Notes: a model not told the origin generated them from the sequence alone. DNA of 8,241 bases from JBDSYA01 sp039925865 (GCA_039925865.1 JBDSYA010000309.1:1-8241); one strand, 5' to 3'. Shown: positions 1-6,371, numbered from the stretch's first letter. Made by a program: numbers and translations.

Positions 1-577
1 CATGAGAAGAAAGAGGTGATTCACATATAGGACAAAATGGAAGTATTTTGAAACCTTTGTAAATTTGGCCTTCATCAAAAAACTTTTTTAATGCCCACCA
101 GACTGATTCTATATAATCATTATGAAAAGTCACATAAGCTTCATCAAGGTTAACCCAGTATCCCATTCTTTCTGTAAGCTCTTCCCATTCCTTCAGATAA
201 ATAAAAATAGATTCTTTGCACTTTTGATTAAATTCAACTGCTCCGTATTTTTCAATCTCAGCTTTTGATTTTATGCCAAGAAGTTTTTCAACTTCAACCT
301 CAACCGGAAGTCCCTGAGTATCCCAGCCCGCTTTGCGGTATACCTGAAAACCACTCATTGCCTTATATCTGCAGATAAGATCTTTAATTGCTCGCGAAAT
401 TACATGATGAATACCCGGATGACCATTCGCAGTAGGAGGCCCCTCATAAAAAGTAAACGTTTTTTTACCGTCTTTAGACGAAATACTTTTCTCAAATGTC
501 CCGTCTTTTTTCCAGAATTCAAGAATTTCTTTCTCCAGATCCGGAAGAATTATATTTTCAGGTAAAGTTTTATACAT
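1..577 (-). CDS. ileS: Isoleucyl-tRNA synthetase, N-terminal part (runs off the window)
   Basis: Cytoplasmic class I aminoacyl-tRNA synthetase that charges tRNA-Ile with isoleucine. Only 192 codons are in the window; the gene continues past base 1. The start ATG is the complement of 575-577 and the reading MYKTLPENIILPDLEKEIL follows. Residues 44-58 carry the HIGH-region block (YEGPPTANG then HPGIHH), in which the class I HIGH signature takes the form GIHH, as in the IleS subgroup with a GPPTANG motif. Residues 84-93 read GWDTQGLPVE, with Gln where many family members have His. Near the edge, residues 180-192 include a CPIC pair followed by SPLSSH, matching the start of the editing (CP1) insertion region with its metal-binding-like cysteines. 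There is no clear Shine-Dalgarno sequence; the bases before the ATG are A/T-rich. The family assignment is secure; the rest of the protein cannot be assessed. Confidence 0.96.
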   Translation of the reverse strand, partial: MYKTLPENIILPDLEKEILEFWKKDGTFEKSISSKDGKKTFTFYEGPPTANGHPGIHHVISRAIKDLICRYKAMSGFQVYRKAGWDTQGLPVEVEVEKLLGIKSKAEIEKYGAVEFNQKCKESIFIYLKEWEELTERMGYWVNLDEAYVTFHNDYIESVWWALKKFFDEGQIYKGFKILPFCPICESPLSSH

Positions 578-610
578 ATTTTAAATAAGTTGGTAAGCTA
601 AAAAAATAGA

Positions 611-639
611 CTTATAATTACAATGGAATATCAATGCAA
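611..639 (-). promoter_or_regulatory. Candidate promoter of ileS
   Basis: On the minus strand, TTGCAT (639-634) is followed after 17 bases by TATAAG (616-611), about 34 bases before the ileS ATG. The -10 box matches the housekeeping consensus at five of six positions, but the -35 box matches at only three. In DNA this AT-rich such matches arise often by chance, and this phylum also uses a different -33/-7 consensus. It is the best candidate seen, not a firm call. Confidence 0.25.
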
Positions 640-640
640 G

Positions 641-689
641 AATCTGTTCTAATCGTTCTAAGGTGTTATAATCTGTTTTAATCTGTTCT
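641..689. repeat. Cluster of short AATCTGTT direct repeats
   Basis: AATCTGTTCT occurs at 641-650 and 680-689, with a near copy AATCTGTTTT at 670-679 directly abutting the second. A partial relative, AATCGTTCTA, follows the first copy. The units are degenerate and AT-rich. They may be remnants of slipped-strand duplication in spacer DNA; the cluster lies just upstream of the candidate ileS promoter, but a regulatory role is not shown. Confidence 0.4.
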
Positions 690-966
690 CTTTAGTTACC
701 TTTTGTACACTTTTGGGATTTTAAAACATATTTTGATTTTCGATTTTTATTTTTAAATAAATGGTGAAGCATTCAACATTTGGATTAATGGCAGGCAATG
801 CTTTCAAACGTTGACGGATGTGGTTTTTAATTGAAGTTCTGAATAGCACTGTTACTAAAACATATTTGTATAACTTTAGAGCAGTGCCTTACAAAATAAT
901 TTTCAAATTAAGAAAAAACTTTGAACTAATTAATTGTTGATTAAAAATTTTCTCAACCTTCAAATA

Positions 967-1010
967 ACCCCACCCTGCCCTCACTTGCAAGGGGAGGGTT
1001 TGGGAGGGGT
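967..1010. repeat. GC-rich interspersed palindromic repeat
   Basis: A 44-base stretch that stands out sharply from its AT-rich surroundings. The outer arms ACCCCACCC (967-975) and its near complement at 1001-1010 (TGGGAGGGGT) pair with one mismatch. Inside, CCCTCACTTG pairs imperfectly with CAAGGGGAGGG around a central CTTGCAAG self-complementary core. Repeats of this CCCTCCCCTTGCAAGGGGAGGG type are, to my recollection, found in many copies in intergenic DNA of Bacteroidota and relatives. Only one copy is in this window, so the multi-copy nature is inferred. Confidence 0.65.
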
Positions 1011-1298
1011 ATTTCATAAGTTTTCTACAAATTATTGCTTTAGTAAAATCTTTTTAAGTATAATAGTCACTTATTCTGAACAATCGTTTTGGACGGATGT
1101 GACTTTAGAGAGCTTAGCCAGTTTTTTCACAATTGTTTTAAAATATTTTTTTTATTAAAATGTCGGTGCTTTTACGATAATTAAAATTTCCAAGTTAGTC
1201 CCCCAAGTCATACCAAATTCAAAGTTTCTCAGATACAGAAGAGCATAATTATAAATGTTTAAATTTATTTTTTTCACAACTAAACGAAAGGAAATAGA

Positions 1299-3434
1299 AT
1301 GAAAATGTTTACAAAAATCTCAGTTTTGATTTTGGTTTTAATGCTTGCATTGACTACAGTCAACACTATGAAAGCTCAAGATTCAAAAGGTACTGATTTC
1401 TGGTTAATGTTCAATACAAACGTATTAACACCAACTCTTACCTTGTTCATTACATCAGATGTTAATACTTCCGGTACAGTTTCAGGTGCTTCTTTTGCAG
1501 CGATTCCATTTGCTGTTACTGCAAATGTTGTTACCCAGGTTGTTGTTCCTACTTCTCTTGCAACTCATACCAGTAATGTTATTGACAATAAAGGCATTCA
1601 CGTTGTTTCCTTAAACGAAGTTACAGTGTATGGTCTTAACTATGCTACTTTTACAACAGATGCATACTTAGGACTTCCAACAGATATTCTGGGAACAGAT
1701 TATCGAGTTTTAACTTACAGAAATAATACATCCGGAAGTGGAGTTCAGTTTGGAGTTGTAGGTACAGTAAATGGAACTACTGTTACAATTACCCCTACTG
1801 TTACCACTTCAGGACGTGTAGCAGGAATTCCTTATAATATTGTTTTAAATCAGGGTCAAACATATCAGCTTGCAAATACAGCTTCAAGCACGGCTGATCT
1901 TACCGGAACAACTATTACCTCAACGCAGCCTGTTGGAGTAATGGGATCGGCTCAATGTACAAATATTCCGTCAGGTTTTTCTTTCTGTGATCATATATGT
2001 GAAATGCTTCCTCCAACTACTACATGGGGTAAGAATTTTGTTACCGTTCCGTTGCGCTCCAGAATTAATGGAGATACCTGGAGAATAATGGCTTCTGAAA
2101 ATACAACAGTTGTTTCAATTAATGGTATATCTCAGCCGGCGATCAATGCAAGTCAGTTCATTGAAGTTGTTCTTACTACTCAGTCAACTATTACAGCTGA
2201 CAAACCTGTACTTGTTGCTCAATATTCTAATGGATCAGATTTTTCAGGAAACCCGGGTGATCCGTTTATGATGTTGATTCCTCCGTTCGAACAATTTCTT
2301 GCAAACTATACAGTTACTACTGTGAGCGGATATGTTGCTCACTTTATAAATGTTGTAGCTCCAAATTCTATTGTTGGGTCAATGACTCTTGATGGTGTTG
2401 CTATTCCTATTGTTGCATTTACACCGATCGGTGTCAGTGGTTTTTCAGGTGCTCAGCTTGTTGTAGCGCCGGGCTCCCATAATTTAAACGGAAGCCTACC
2501 CTTCGGAGTTTTCCAATACGGATTTAATACTGATGATTCTTACGGATATCCGGGAGGTCAGTCTGTATCTCAGATCGCAATTGTTTCAACTCTTGACGTA
2601 ACTCCTGAGTTTGCAATTAATAATATTAACACACAGCATTGCGTAGACGGTCTTGTTCGGGATCAGTTAAACGTTCCTGTACCGGGAATCAGAGTTGATT
2701 ATCTGATCTCAGGTGCAAATCCGGGTGCAGGTTTTGCATTCTCAAACGCTGCAGGTATTGCTCAATTTTGCTATACAGGTACAGTTCCGGGAATTGATAC
2801 TATAATTGGTTCTACAGGTACTCTTGTAGATACTGTATATAAACAATGGAATGATAACCCGCTGCCTGTTGAATTAGCTTCTTTCACTTCAAGCATTTCA
2901 GGTAATGATGTAACTTTGAATTGGGTAACTTCAAGTGAAATTAATAATTCAGGTTTTGATATCGAAAGATCGGCTAACGGTCAATGGTCAAAAGTTGGAT
3001 ACGTTGCAGGTAACGGATCAACAACCACTCAAATAAATTATATTTATACCGACAAAAATTTGAATTCCGGTACTTTCAATTACAGGTTGAAACAAATAGA
3101 TTTCAATGGTAACTTTGAGTATTTCAATTTGTCAAATGAAGTCGTTATTGGTGTTCCTGGTGAATTTAAACTTTCTCAAAATTATCCGAATCCGTTCAAT
3201 CCTACTACCGATATTGATTTTGAATTGCCAAAAAACGGTAATGTAAAAATTTCAATTTTTGATAACAGTGGTAAGCTTGTGATTACACTTACTGATGGAT
3301 TCAGATCTGCAGGAAATTATACAGTTGAGCTAAATGCAGCTAATCTTTCAAGTGGTGTATATTTCTATAAATTAAGCTTTAGCGGAGAAGGTGCTATTTT
3401 TGATAAGGTTATGAAGATGACTTTAATCAAATAA
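1299..3434 (+). CDS. T9SS-secreted multidomain surface protein with IgGFc-binding-like region
   Basis: Predicted exported protein of 711 residues. Residues 1-26 form a signal peptide (basic start, hydrophobic core, cut near KA-Q). Residues 29-435 resemble the IgGFc-binding N-terminal family: KGTDFWLMF at the start, a cysteine-containing stretch CDHICEMLPP near 230-239, WGKNFVTVPL at 243-252, and a closing YGF...DSYGYPGG at 407-420. Residues 445-512 look like a bacterial Ig-like module (VPVPGIRVDYLISGANPGAG, then GIAQFCYTG). Residues 520-617 match the fibronectin-like LPVELASF...NNSGFDIERS...YRLKQID module. Residues 622-711 are a type A T9SS sorting domain (LSQNYPNPFNPTT to KMTLIK). The start is supported by AAAGGAAA six bases upstream and by the signal peptide. 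The protein is probably released or anchored at the cell surface after the sorting domain is removed. Ligand unknown; IgG binding must not be assumed. No sibling gene shares its strand nearby. Confidence 0.9.
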   Translation: MKMFTKISVLILVLMLALTTVNTMKAQDSKGTDFWLMFNTNVLTPTLTLFITSDVNTSGTVSGASFAAIPFAVTANVVTQVVVPTSLATHTSNVIDNKGIHVVSLNEVTVYGLNYATFTTDAYLGLPTDILGTDYRVLTYRNNTSGSGVQFGVVGTVNGTTVTITPTVTTSGRVAGIPYNIVLNQGQTYQLANTASSTADLTGTTITSTQPVGVMGSAQCTNIPSGFSFCDHICEMLPPTTTWGKNFVTVPLRSRINGDTWRIMASENTTVVSINGISQPAINASQFIEVVLTTQSTITADKPVLVAQYSNGSDFSGNPGDPFMMLIPPFEQFLANYTVTTVSGYVAHFINVVAPNSIVGSMTLDGVAIPIVAFTPIGVSGFSGAQLVVAPGSHNLNGSLPFGVFQYGFNTDDSYGYPGGQSVSQIAIVSTLDVTPEFAINNINTQHCVDGLVRDQLNVPVPGIRVDYLISGANPGAGFAFSNAAGIAQFCYTGTVPGIDTIIGSTGTLVDTVYKQWNDNPLPVELASFTSSISGNDVTLNWVTSSEINNSGFDIERSANGQWSKVGYVAGNGSTTTQINYIYTDKNLNSGTFNYRLKQIDFNGNFEYFNLSNEVVIGVPGEFKLSQNYPNPFNPTTDIDFELPKNGNVKISIFDNSGKLVITLTDGFRSAGNYTVELNAANLSSGVYFYKLSFSGEGAIFDKVMKMTLIK

Positions 3435-3461
3435 AACACTCTTTCTGAAAAACATTTTCTA

Positions 3462-3494
3462 AAAAAAGCGGGTCTGAAGAAGACCCGCTTTTTT
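3462..3494. terminator. Bidirectional intrinsic terminator
   Basis: A perfect 14-bp stem (3462-3475 with 3481-3494) closes over a five-base GAAGA loop. The core is GCGGGTCT paired with AGACCCGC, flanked by an A6 run on the left and a T6 run on the right, so each strand reads as a GC-rich hairpin followed by a U tract. It lies 27 bases after the stop of the secreted-protein gene and 51 bases beyond the stop of the converging three-gene unit, and can end transcription from both. Confidence 0.92.
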
Positions 3495-3545
3495 ATTTTG
3501 CCAATTCCGAATTTTCAGGAAGAATATAATCATATTTTCTTTTAA

Positions 3546-4007
3546 CTATGGCTTATCAGATTTATCGCGTTTCCTCTGCTTGCCCATTTGTTTTCTTAAT
3601 TCTTTATGAAAATTCTTTCTGAGGATCAGTGTTTTTGCGATCTGCTGCGGTGTTAAAAATGTTTTAAGCTGAATGAAAAAATTCTTTCTGAGTTCTGCCA
3701 TTTTAGTATCAACTTCCACCATTTTATCTAGTTTTGATTCTATATCAGATGCTCCGGGATCAAGCTCAATACTTTCCATAATTTCTTTGCGCTCCTTATT
3801 AATCAGCCGCATCTGTTTATTGTTGTCCTTATATGCTGATATGAACATATCCGCCGCAGACTCATCAAAGCTTAATTTGTCCATCACTTTCTGTTTTAAT
3901 ACTTTGTCCAGGTCATCGGAATTATTTTTTTTACCATCCCTTTGAGCAATTGAAAATCCCGCATTAAAGAGAAATAGGATTAGAAATATTCCAGTAAAAT
4001 TTTTCAT
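3546..4007 (-). CDS. Small exported helical protein, Spy/CpxP-like
   Basis: Protein of 153 residues with a signal peptide (about 1-21, cut near SIA-Q) and a mature part that looks almost wholly alpha-helical and charged. The motif LTPQQ at 118-122, followed by a basic helix, resembles the LTxxQ motif of the periplasmic Spy/CpxP/ZraP/CnrX group, which sense or buffer envelope stress and metals. The mature protein has no cysteine and a single histidine (H134), so metal binding is not evident. The tail from residue 130 on is strongly basic (RKNFHKELRKQMGKQRKRDK). It is the last gene of a tight unit, starting 8 bases after the stop of the membrane protein, and is followed by the shared terminator. 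Role inferred: periplasmic sensor or chaperone feeding the sigma circuit. The similarity is short, so the family call is moderate. Confidence 0.6.
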   Translation of the reverse strand: MKNFTGIFLILFLFNAGFSIAQRDGKKNNSDDLDKVLKQKVMDKLSFDESAADMFISAYKDNNKQMRLINKERKEIMESIELDPGASDIESKLDKMVEVDTKMAELRKNFFIQLKTFLTPQQIAKTLILRKNFHKELRKQMGKQRKRDKSDKP

Positions 4008-4015
4008 GTCTGATA

Positions 4016-4822
4016 TTATATTTGAGCTTTAATTAAATTGTCAATGATCTCCTGCTGTTCCGCGGGAGTAAAATTCAAAAATTCATCATTCAAATCTTCG
4101 TCTTCACCTTCCTCATTTATATATAATATATCAGTCTCTTCATTGTTGTTGGAATCTTCATTGCTTTCTATATTGTCTGCCAGTAATTCGTCTGATAGCT
4201 GAGGAATCTGCGGAAGTTTGGCGGTGTCAGGTGATTTTAAATTTGTAAGATCCTCACTCACATTATTATTACGAAGTGGATGTATTGATCTTTTAATATT
4301 GTTCTTTTTATGAATTTCATTCTTAAAAGTTTTCTCCTTTGAATCATCGGAAAGTTTGTCGGTAATTTTATTCTTGTTTTCAACAGGATCTGTCTCTTTT
4401 TGAATTAACTCCTTTTTAACAGGATCACGGTTGCCGGACATAATCTCAGTTGAATCGTCTTTTAAACTATTAAATAAAATTATACAAATAATAATTATGG
4501 CAGGTATTGACGGTATAAGAATTTTCCAGAATAAACTGAGGCGATCCAGAAAACCTTTAGGTTGCTCATTTGTATTGATCCGTTGATTGATCTTTACAGG
4601 AAGATTTGAAAAGTAATTCACGGGAGGAGCGGCAAACTCTGATGTTTCAAGGAAACTGAAAGTATTTTTGAGCTCATCGAGATCCTTCCTGAGGTCAGGA
4701 TTAATTTTTAATTCATTTTCTATAGCATCTGAGAGCTCATTATCTGAAATGTTATTTGAGATATAATCTGGAAGATTAAATTTTAATTCTTCGATATTAT
4801 ATTTGTTATATTTTGCGTCCAT
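4016..4822 (-). CDS. Single-pass membrane protein, probable anti-sigma factor
   Basis: Protein of 268 residues. Residues 1-98 are cytoplasmic in the predicted topology and look like an anti-sigma domain: LPDYISNNISDNELSDAIENELKINPDLRKDLDEL, then PPVNYFSNLPVKINQRI, the pattern seen in FCB-group anti-sigma proteins. The HxxxCxxC motif of zinc-type anti-sigma factors is absent; the only cysteine (C113) is in the membrane segment. One hydrophobic helix spans about 99-119. The remaining 150 residues would be outside the inner membrane: low-complexity, rich in Lys/Asp/Asn, then strongly acidic (about 216-250), closing with FTPAEQQEIIDNLIKAQ. It starts 10 bases after the stop of the sigma gene and ends 8 bases before the next start, so co-expression is near certain. 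Function is inferred from context plus the weak N-terminal pattern; a generic membrane protein is the alternative. Confidence 0.65.
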   Translation of the reverse strand: MDAKYNKYNIEELKFNLPDYISNNISDNELSDAIENELKINPDLRKDLDELKNTFSFLETSEFAAPPVNYFSNLPVKINQRINTNEQPKGFLDRLSLFWKILIPSIPAIIIICIILFNSLKDDSTEIMSGNRDPVKKELIQKETDPVENKNKITDKLSDDSKEKTFKNEIHKKNNIKRSIHPLRNNNVSEDLTNLKSPDTAKLPQIPQLSDELLADNIESNEDSNNNEETDILYINEEGEDEDLNDEFLNFTPAEQQEIIDNLIKAQI

Positions 4823-4832
4823 ATTTTTTATA

Positions 4833-5423
4833 TTAATTTTGCTCCATTAATTCTGACAGCCTGTGTTTTTTTATAAACTTCTCTATATTTTTAATTGCAT
4901 GAAAATAATTTGCCTTCATACCGCCTGTTGATTTATTCATAATACCGGAAATATCATCATAGCTCAGATTTTCATAATATCTCATATTAAAAACAGCTCT
5001 CTGCTGTTCCGGCAAAGACGCAATTGCCTCTTCAAGTAATTTTGTTCTTTCAAATGCATCCATTTCTTCATCGGCCTTTTTATCTTTTGAACTGACATCG
5101 GTATTTTCAATATTAACAGTTTTATGTAAGATCTTTTTATTCTTTGCGATATGATTGAGTGAAAAATTAACGGAGATCCTGTAAATATAAGTGAAAAATT
5201 TTGAATCTCCTCTGAAATCATTTAACGAACTGTAAACTTTTATAAATACTTCCTGTGTAAGATCATCTGCATCATCGTGATTTAAAACAATTTTCCTGAT
5301 AACCCAATAAACTCTTTCCTGATATTTACGGACTAAAAGGTTGAAGGCATTCTGATCACCTTTAATAAATGCTTCAATAATTTCTTCATCGTCTGATTTT
5401 ATATTTAAATTAATACCTGTCAA
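4833..5423 (-). CDS. ECF-type RNA polymerase sigma factor
   Basis: Sigma-70 family protein of 196 residues with only regions 2 and 4, the normal size for the extracytoplasmic-function group. Region 2 is about 25-95: AFNLLVRKYQERVYWVIRKI, then DADDLTQEVFIKVY (51-64) for core binding, then FRGDSKFFTYIYRISVNFSLN for -10 recognition. Region 4 is about 130-186: SLPEQQRAVFNMRYYENLSYDDIS and a helix-turn-helix ending STGGMKANYFHAIKNIEKFI. Between them lies a charged linker. The predicted start is TTG: no ATG exists between the upstream in-frame stop (5448-5450 complement) and region 2, and the only other option is ATT at 5447. There is no Shine-Dalgarno sequence. It is the first gene of the unit; the partner downstream probably sequesters it. 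Its target promoters cannot be identified here. Confidence 0.93.
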   Translation of the reverse strand: MTGINLNIKSDDEEIIEAFIKGDQNAFNLLVRKYQERVYWVIRKIVLNHDDADDLTQEVFIKVYSSLNDFRGDSKFFTYIYRISVNFSLNHIAKNKKILHKTVNIENTDVSSKDKKADEEMDAFERTKLLEEAIASLPEQQRAVFNMRYYENLSYDDISGIMNKSTGGMKANYFHAIKNIEKFIKKHRLSELMEQN

Positions 5424-5502
5424 TAGATAAAATGATTTCTGTTTAATTTAAATATAAAGAAATATAATTGCATCGAAGTTTAAATTCTCATTCAACGGGA
5501 AA

Positions 5503-5532
5503 ATTATAGTTATAATATCGGTTTTTAGACAA
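5503..5532 (-). promoter_or_regulatory. Candidate promoter of the sigma-factor unit
   Basis: On the minus strand, TTGTCT (5532-5527) is followed after 18 bases by a perfect TATAAT (5508-5503). This would give a leader of roughly 70 bases before the TTG start at 5423. The form is that of a housekeeping promoter rather than an ECF self-recognition site, suggesting basal expression. Chance matches are common in such AT-rich DNA and this phylum often uses another consensus, so confidence is modest. Confidence 0.35.
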
Positions 5533-5561
5533 GACATCATGGGATTAGTTTAATGTTTATT

Positions 5562-5732
5562 TTAATTTACTTAAGTTGACCACTTATAACTTGATGTTAA
5601 ATCCTGACACGAATTTCACTAATTTTGTCGAATTTCAAAAAACATATTTTACAAATTCGTGACAATTCGTATAATTCGTGGCTGAACAACACTTTTAAAA
5701 GTAAAGCGGTCAACTTGAGTTAATTTACTTAA
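5562..5732. mobile_element. MITE-like inverted-repeat element with flanking direct repeats
   Basis: The stretch is bounded by identical 13-base copies of TTAATTTACTTAA (5562-5574 and 5720-5732). Imperfect terminal inverted repeats pair 5562-5585 with 5704-5727 at 20 of 24 positions; their core is AAGTTGACC against GGTCAACTT. A second inverted repeat lies inside (5608-5635 with 5653-5680). There is no coding capacity. The layout is that of a small non-autonomous element or a palindromic intergenic repeat. The direct repeats could be a target duplication, but they overlap the inverted-repeat arms, so part of the identity may come from the palindrome itself. No transposase is in the window. Confidence 0.5.
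5608..5680. repeat. Inner hairpin with phased ATTCGT motifs
   Basis: Arms 5608-5635 and 5653-5680 pair at 22 of 28 positions around a 17-base A/T-rich loop. The right arm holds three copies of ATTCGT (5655-5660, 5665-5670, 5674-5679) spaced 10 and 9 bases apart; the left arm holds related CGAATT motifs. Repeats built on ATTCGTG are, to my recollection, common in spacers of Bacteroidota-type genomes. It may also act as a transcript-ending or stabilising hairpin after the acetyltransferase gene, but there is no U tract. Confidence 0.6.
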
Positions 5733-5819
5733 ATGAGGAAGGTTTATAAATTACTATACACTTAATGTTGTCCAGCAAAAAAAGATATTCCGTCAGATTA
5801 CTGAAGCTGGCTGATCTAC

Positions 5820-5846
5820 TCAACACACTCAACACACACAACACAC
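5820..5846. repeat. Three-copy 9-bp tandem repeat
   Basis: TCAACACAC at 5820-5828 and 5829-5837 is followed by ACAACACAC at 5838-5846, which differs at one base. The last base of the array is also the last base of the acetyltransferase stop codon, so changes in copy number would not alter the protein. It looks like a slippage-prone spacer repeat; no function is evident. Confidence 0.6.
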
Positions 5847-6316
5847 TATAAACTCACCCTATACATCTTCCACTCTTTCAACTGCGTTGCGCCAAGTTTA
5901 TCATAAAATTTAATTGCATTAATATTCCAGTCTAATACAACCCATTCCATTCGGCTGCATTTATTTTTTTTAGCGGTCTTTGTTAACTCTTTAAAAAATA
6001 ATTTCCCAATTCCCATGTTTCGGTATTTCTCAGAAATAAAAATGTCTTCAAGATACAGAGTCTTGTTTGCCCGAAAAGATGAGTAAGTAAAAAAGTAAAT
6101 AGAATATCCGGATAAAATCCCGTTGATCTCTGATAATAAAATTTTAAACGGAGGAGTTTTGGAAAAAGCATCGTTCATTAAACGCTTTCTTGCCTTAATA
6201 TCAGGAATAGGAAGCTTTTCAAAAACTGCAAGTTCATTTATCAATTCTGAGATATCTGAAGAGTCAGATTTTTTGGCGGGCCTTATGGTGATCTTTTTCA
6301 AAGATGTTTTTAACAT
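5846..6316 (-). CDS. GNAT acetyltransferase, spermidine/spermine acetyltransferase-like
   Basis: Cytoplasmic acetyl-CoA-dependent N-acetyltransferase of 156 residues, the usual size for a single GNAT domain. Strand 1 reads ITIRPAKKSDSSDISELINELAVFE (9-33). The block YFFTYSSFRANKTLYLEDIFISEKYRNMGIG (74-104) closely follows the SSAT family (FTY...LYLEDxFV...YRGxGIG), with the acetyl-CoA pyrophosphate loop R99-N-M-G-I-G104 and a glutamate (E90) at the place of the SSAT active-site glutamate. DWNINAIKFYDKLGA (129-143) includes Y138 at the place of the catalytic tyrosine. Substrate is inferred as a polyamine or small amine (thialysine-type enzymes are close relatives); sequence alone does not settle it. 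ATG start, no Shine-Dalgarno sequence. It is transcribed alone, divergent from the amidase-like gene, with no clear terminator other than the repeat element downstream. Confidence 0.88.
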   Translation of the reverse strand: MLKTSLKKITIRPAKKSDSSDISELINELAVFEKLPIPDIKARKRLMNDAFSKTPPFKILLSEINGILSGYSIYFFTYSSFRANKTLYLEDIFISEKYRNMGIGKLFFKELTKTAKKNKCSRMEWVVLDWNINAIKFYDKLGATQLKEWKMYRVSL

Positions 6317-6371
6317 TTAAAATATAATTAATAATGTTTAAGTTGAACGGTTAAAATTTAACTTTGTTGAT

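Larger units (their letters stand above)
578..1298. other. Long intergenic spacer without a convincing gene
   Basis: These 721 bases separate the divergent ileS and the secreted-protein gene. The only sizeable reading frame (934-1158) is built across a palindromic DNA repeat and ends in low-complexity sequence, so it is not called. Contents noted are the candidate ileS promoter, a cluster of AATCTGTT repeats (641-689), one copy of AGCATTCAACATTT (768-781, found again at 7972-7985), two copies of GACGGATGTG (813-822 and 1092-1101), and the GC-rich palindrome at 967-1010. A Shine-Dalgarno-like AAAGGAAA (1287-1294) lies six bases before the ATG at 1299. No tRNA, rRNA or recognisable riboswitch was seen. 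Confidence 0.6.

Noticed and set aside
934..1158. A 74-codon plus-strand reading frame in the spacer
   Set aside because: It starts with TTG, its middle is the translation of the GC-rich palindromic repeat, and the rest is low complexity with no family resemblance.
578..1298. Possible T-box or other leader RNA upstream of ileS
   Set aside because: The ileS leader in this window is short and AT-rich with no T-box sequence or stable stem seen.
1299..3434. Idea that the IgGFc-like protein binds antibodies and marks a pathogen
   Set aside because: The domain name alone does not show function, and the rest of the window points to an ordinary free-living genome.
3673..3945. A 90-codon plus-strand frame inside the Spy-like gene
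   Set aside because: It lies entirely opposite the supported minus-strand gene and is Ser/Leu-rich in the way antisense shadows are.
4982..5221. A 79-codon minus-strand frame within the sigma gene
   Set aside because: It is an alternative frame of the well-supported sigma-factor coding sequence and has no recognisable features.
5820..5846. Tandem repeats considered as a CRISPR array
   Set aside because: The units are 9 bases long and directly adjacent with no spacers; no cas gene is nearby.
5983..6320. Overlapping frames on both strands in the acetyltransferase gene
   Set aside because: The GNAT frame carries all family motifs; the others are shadows.
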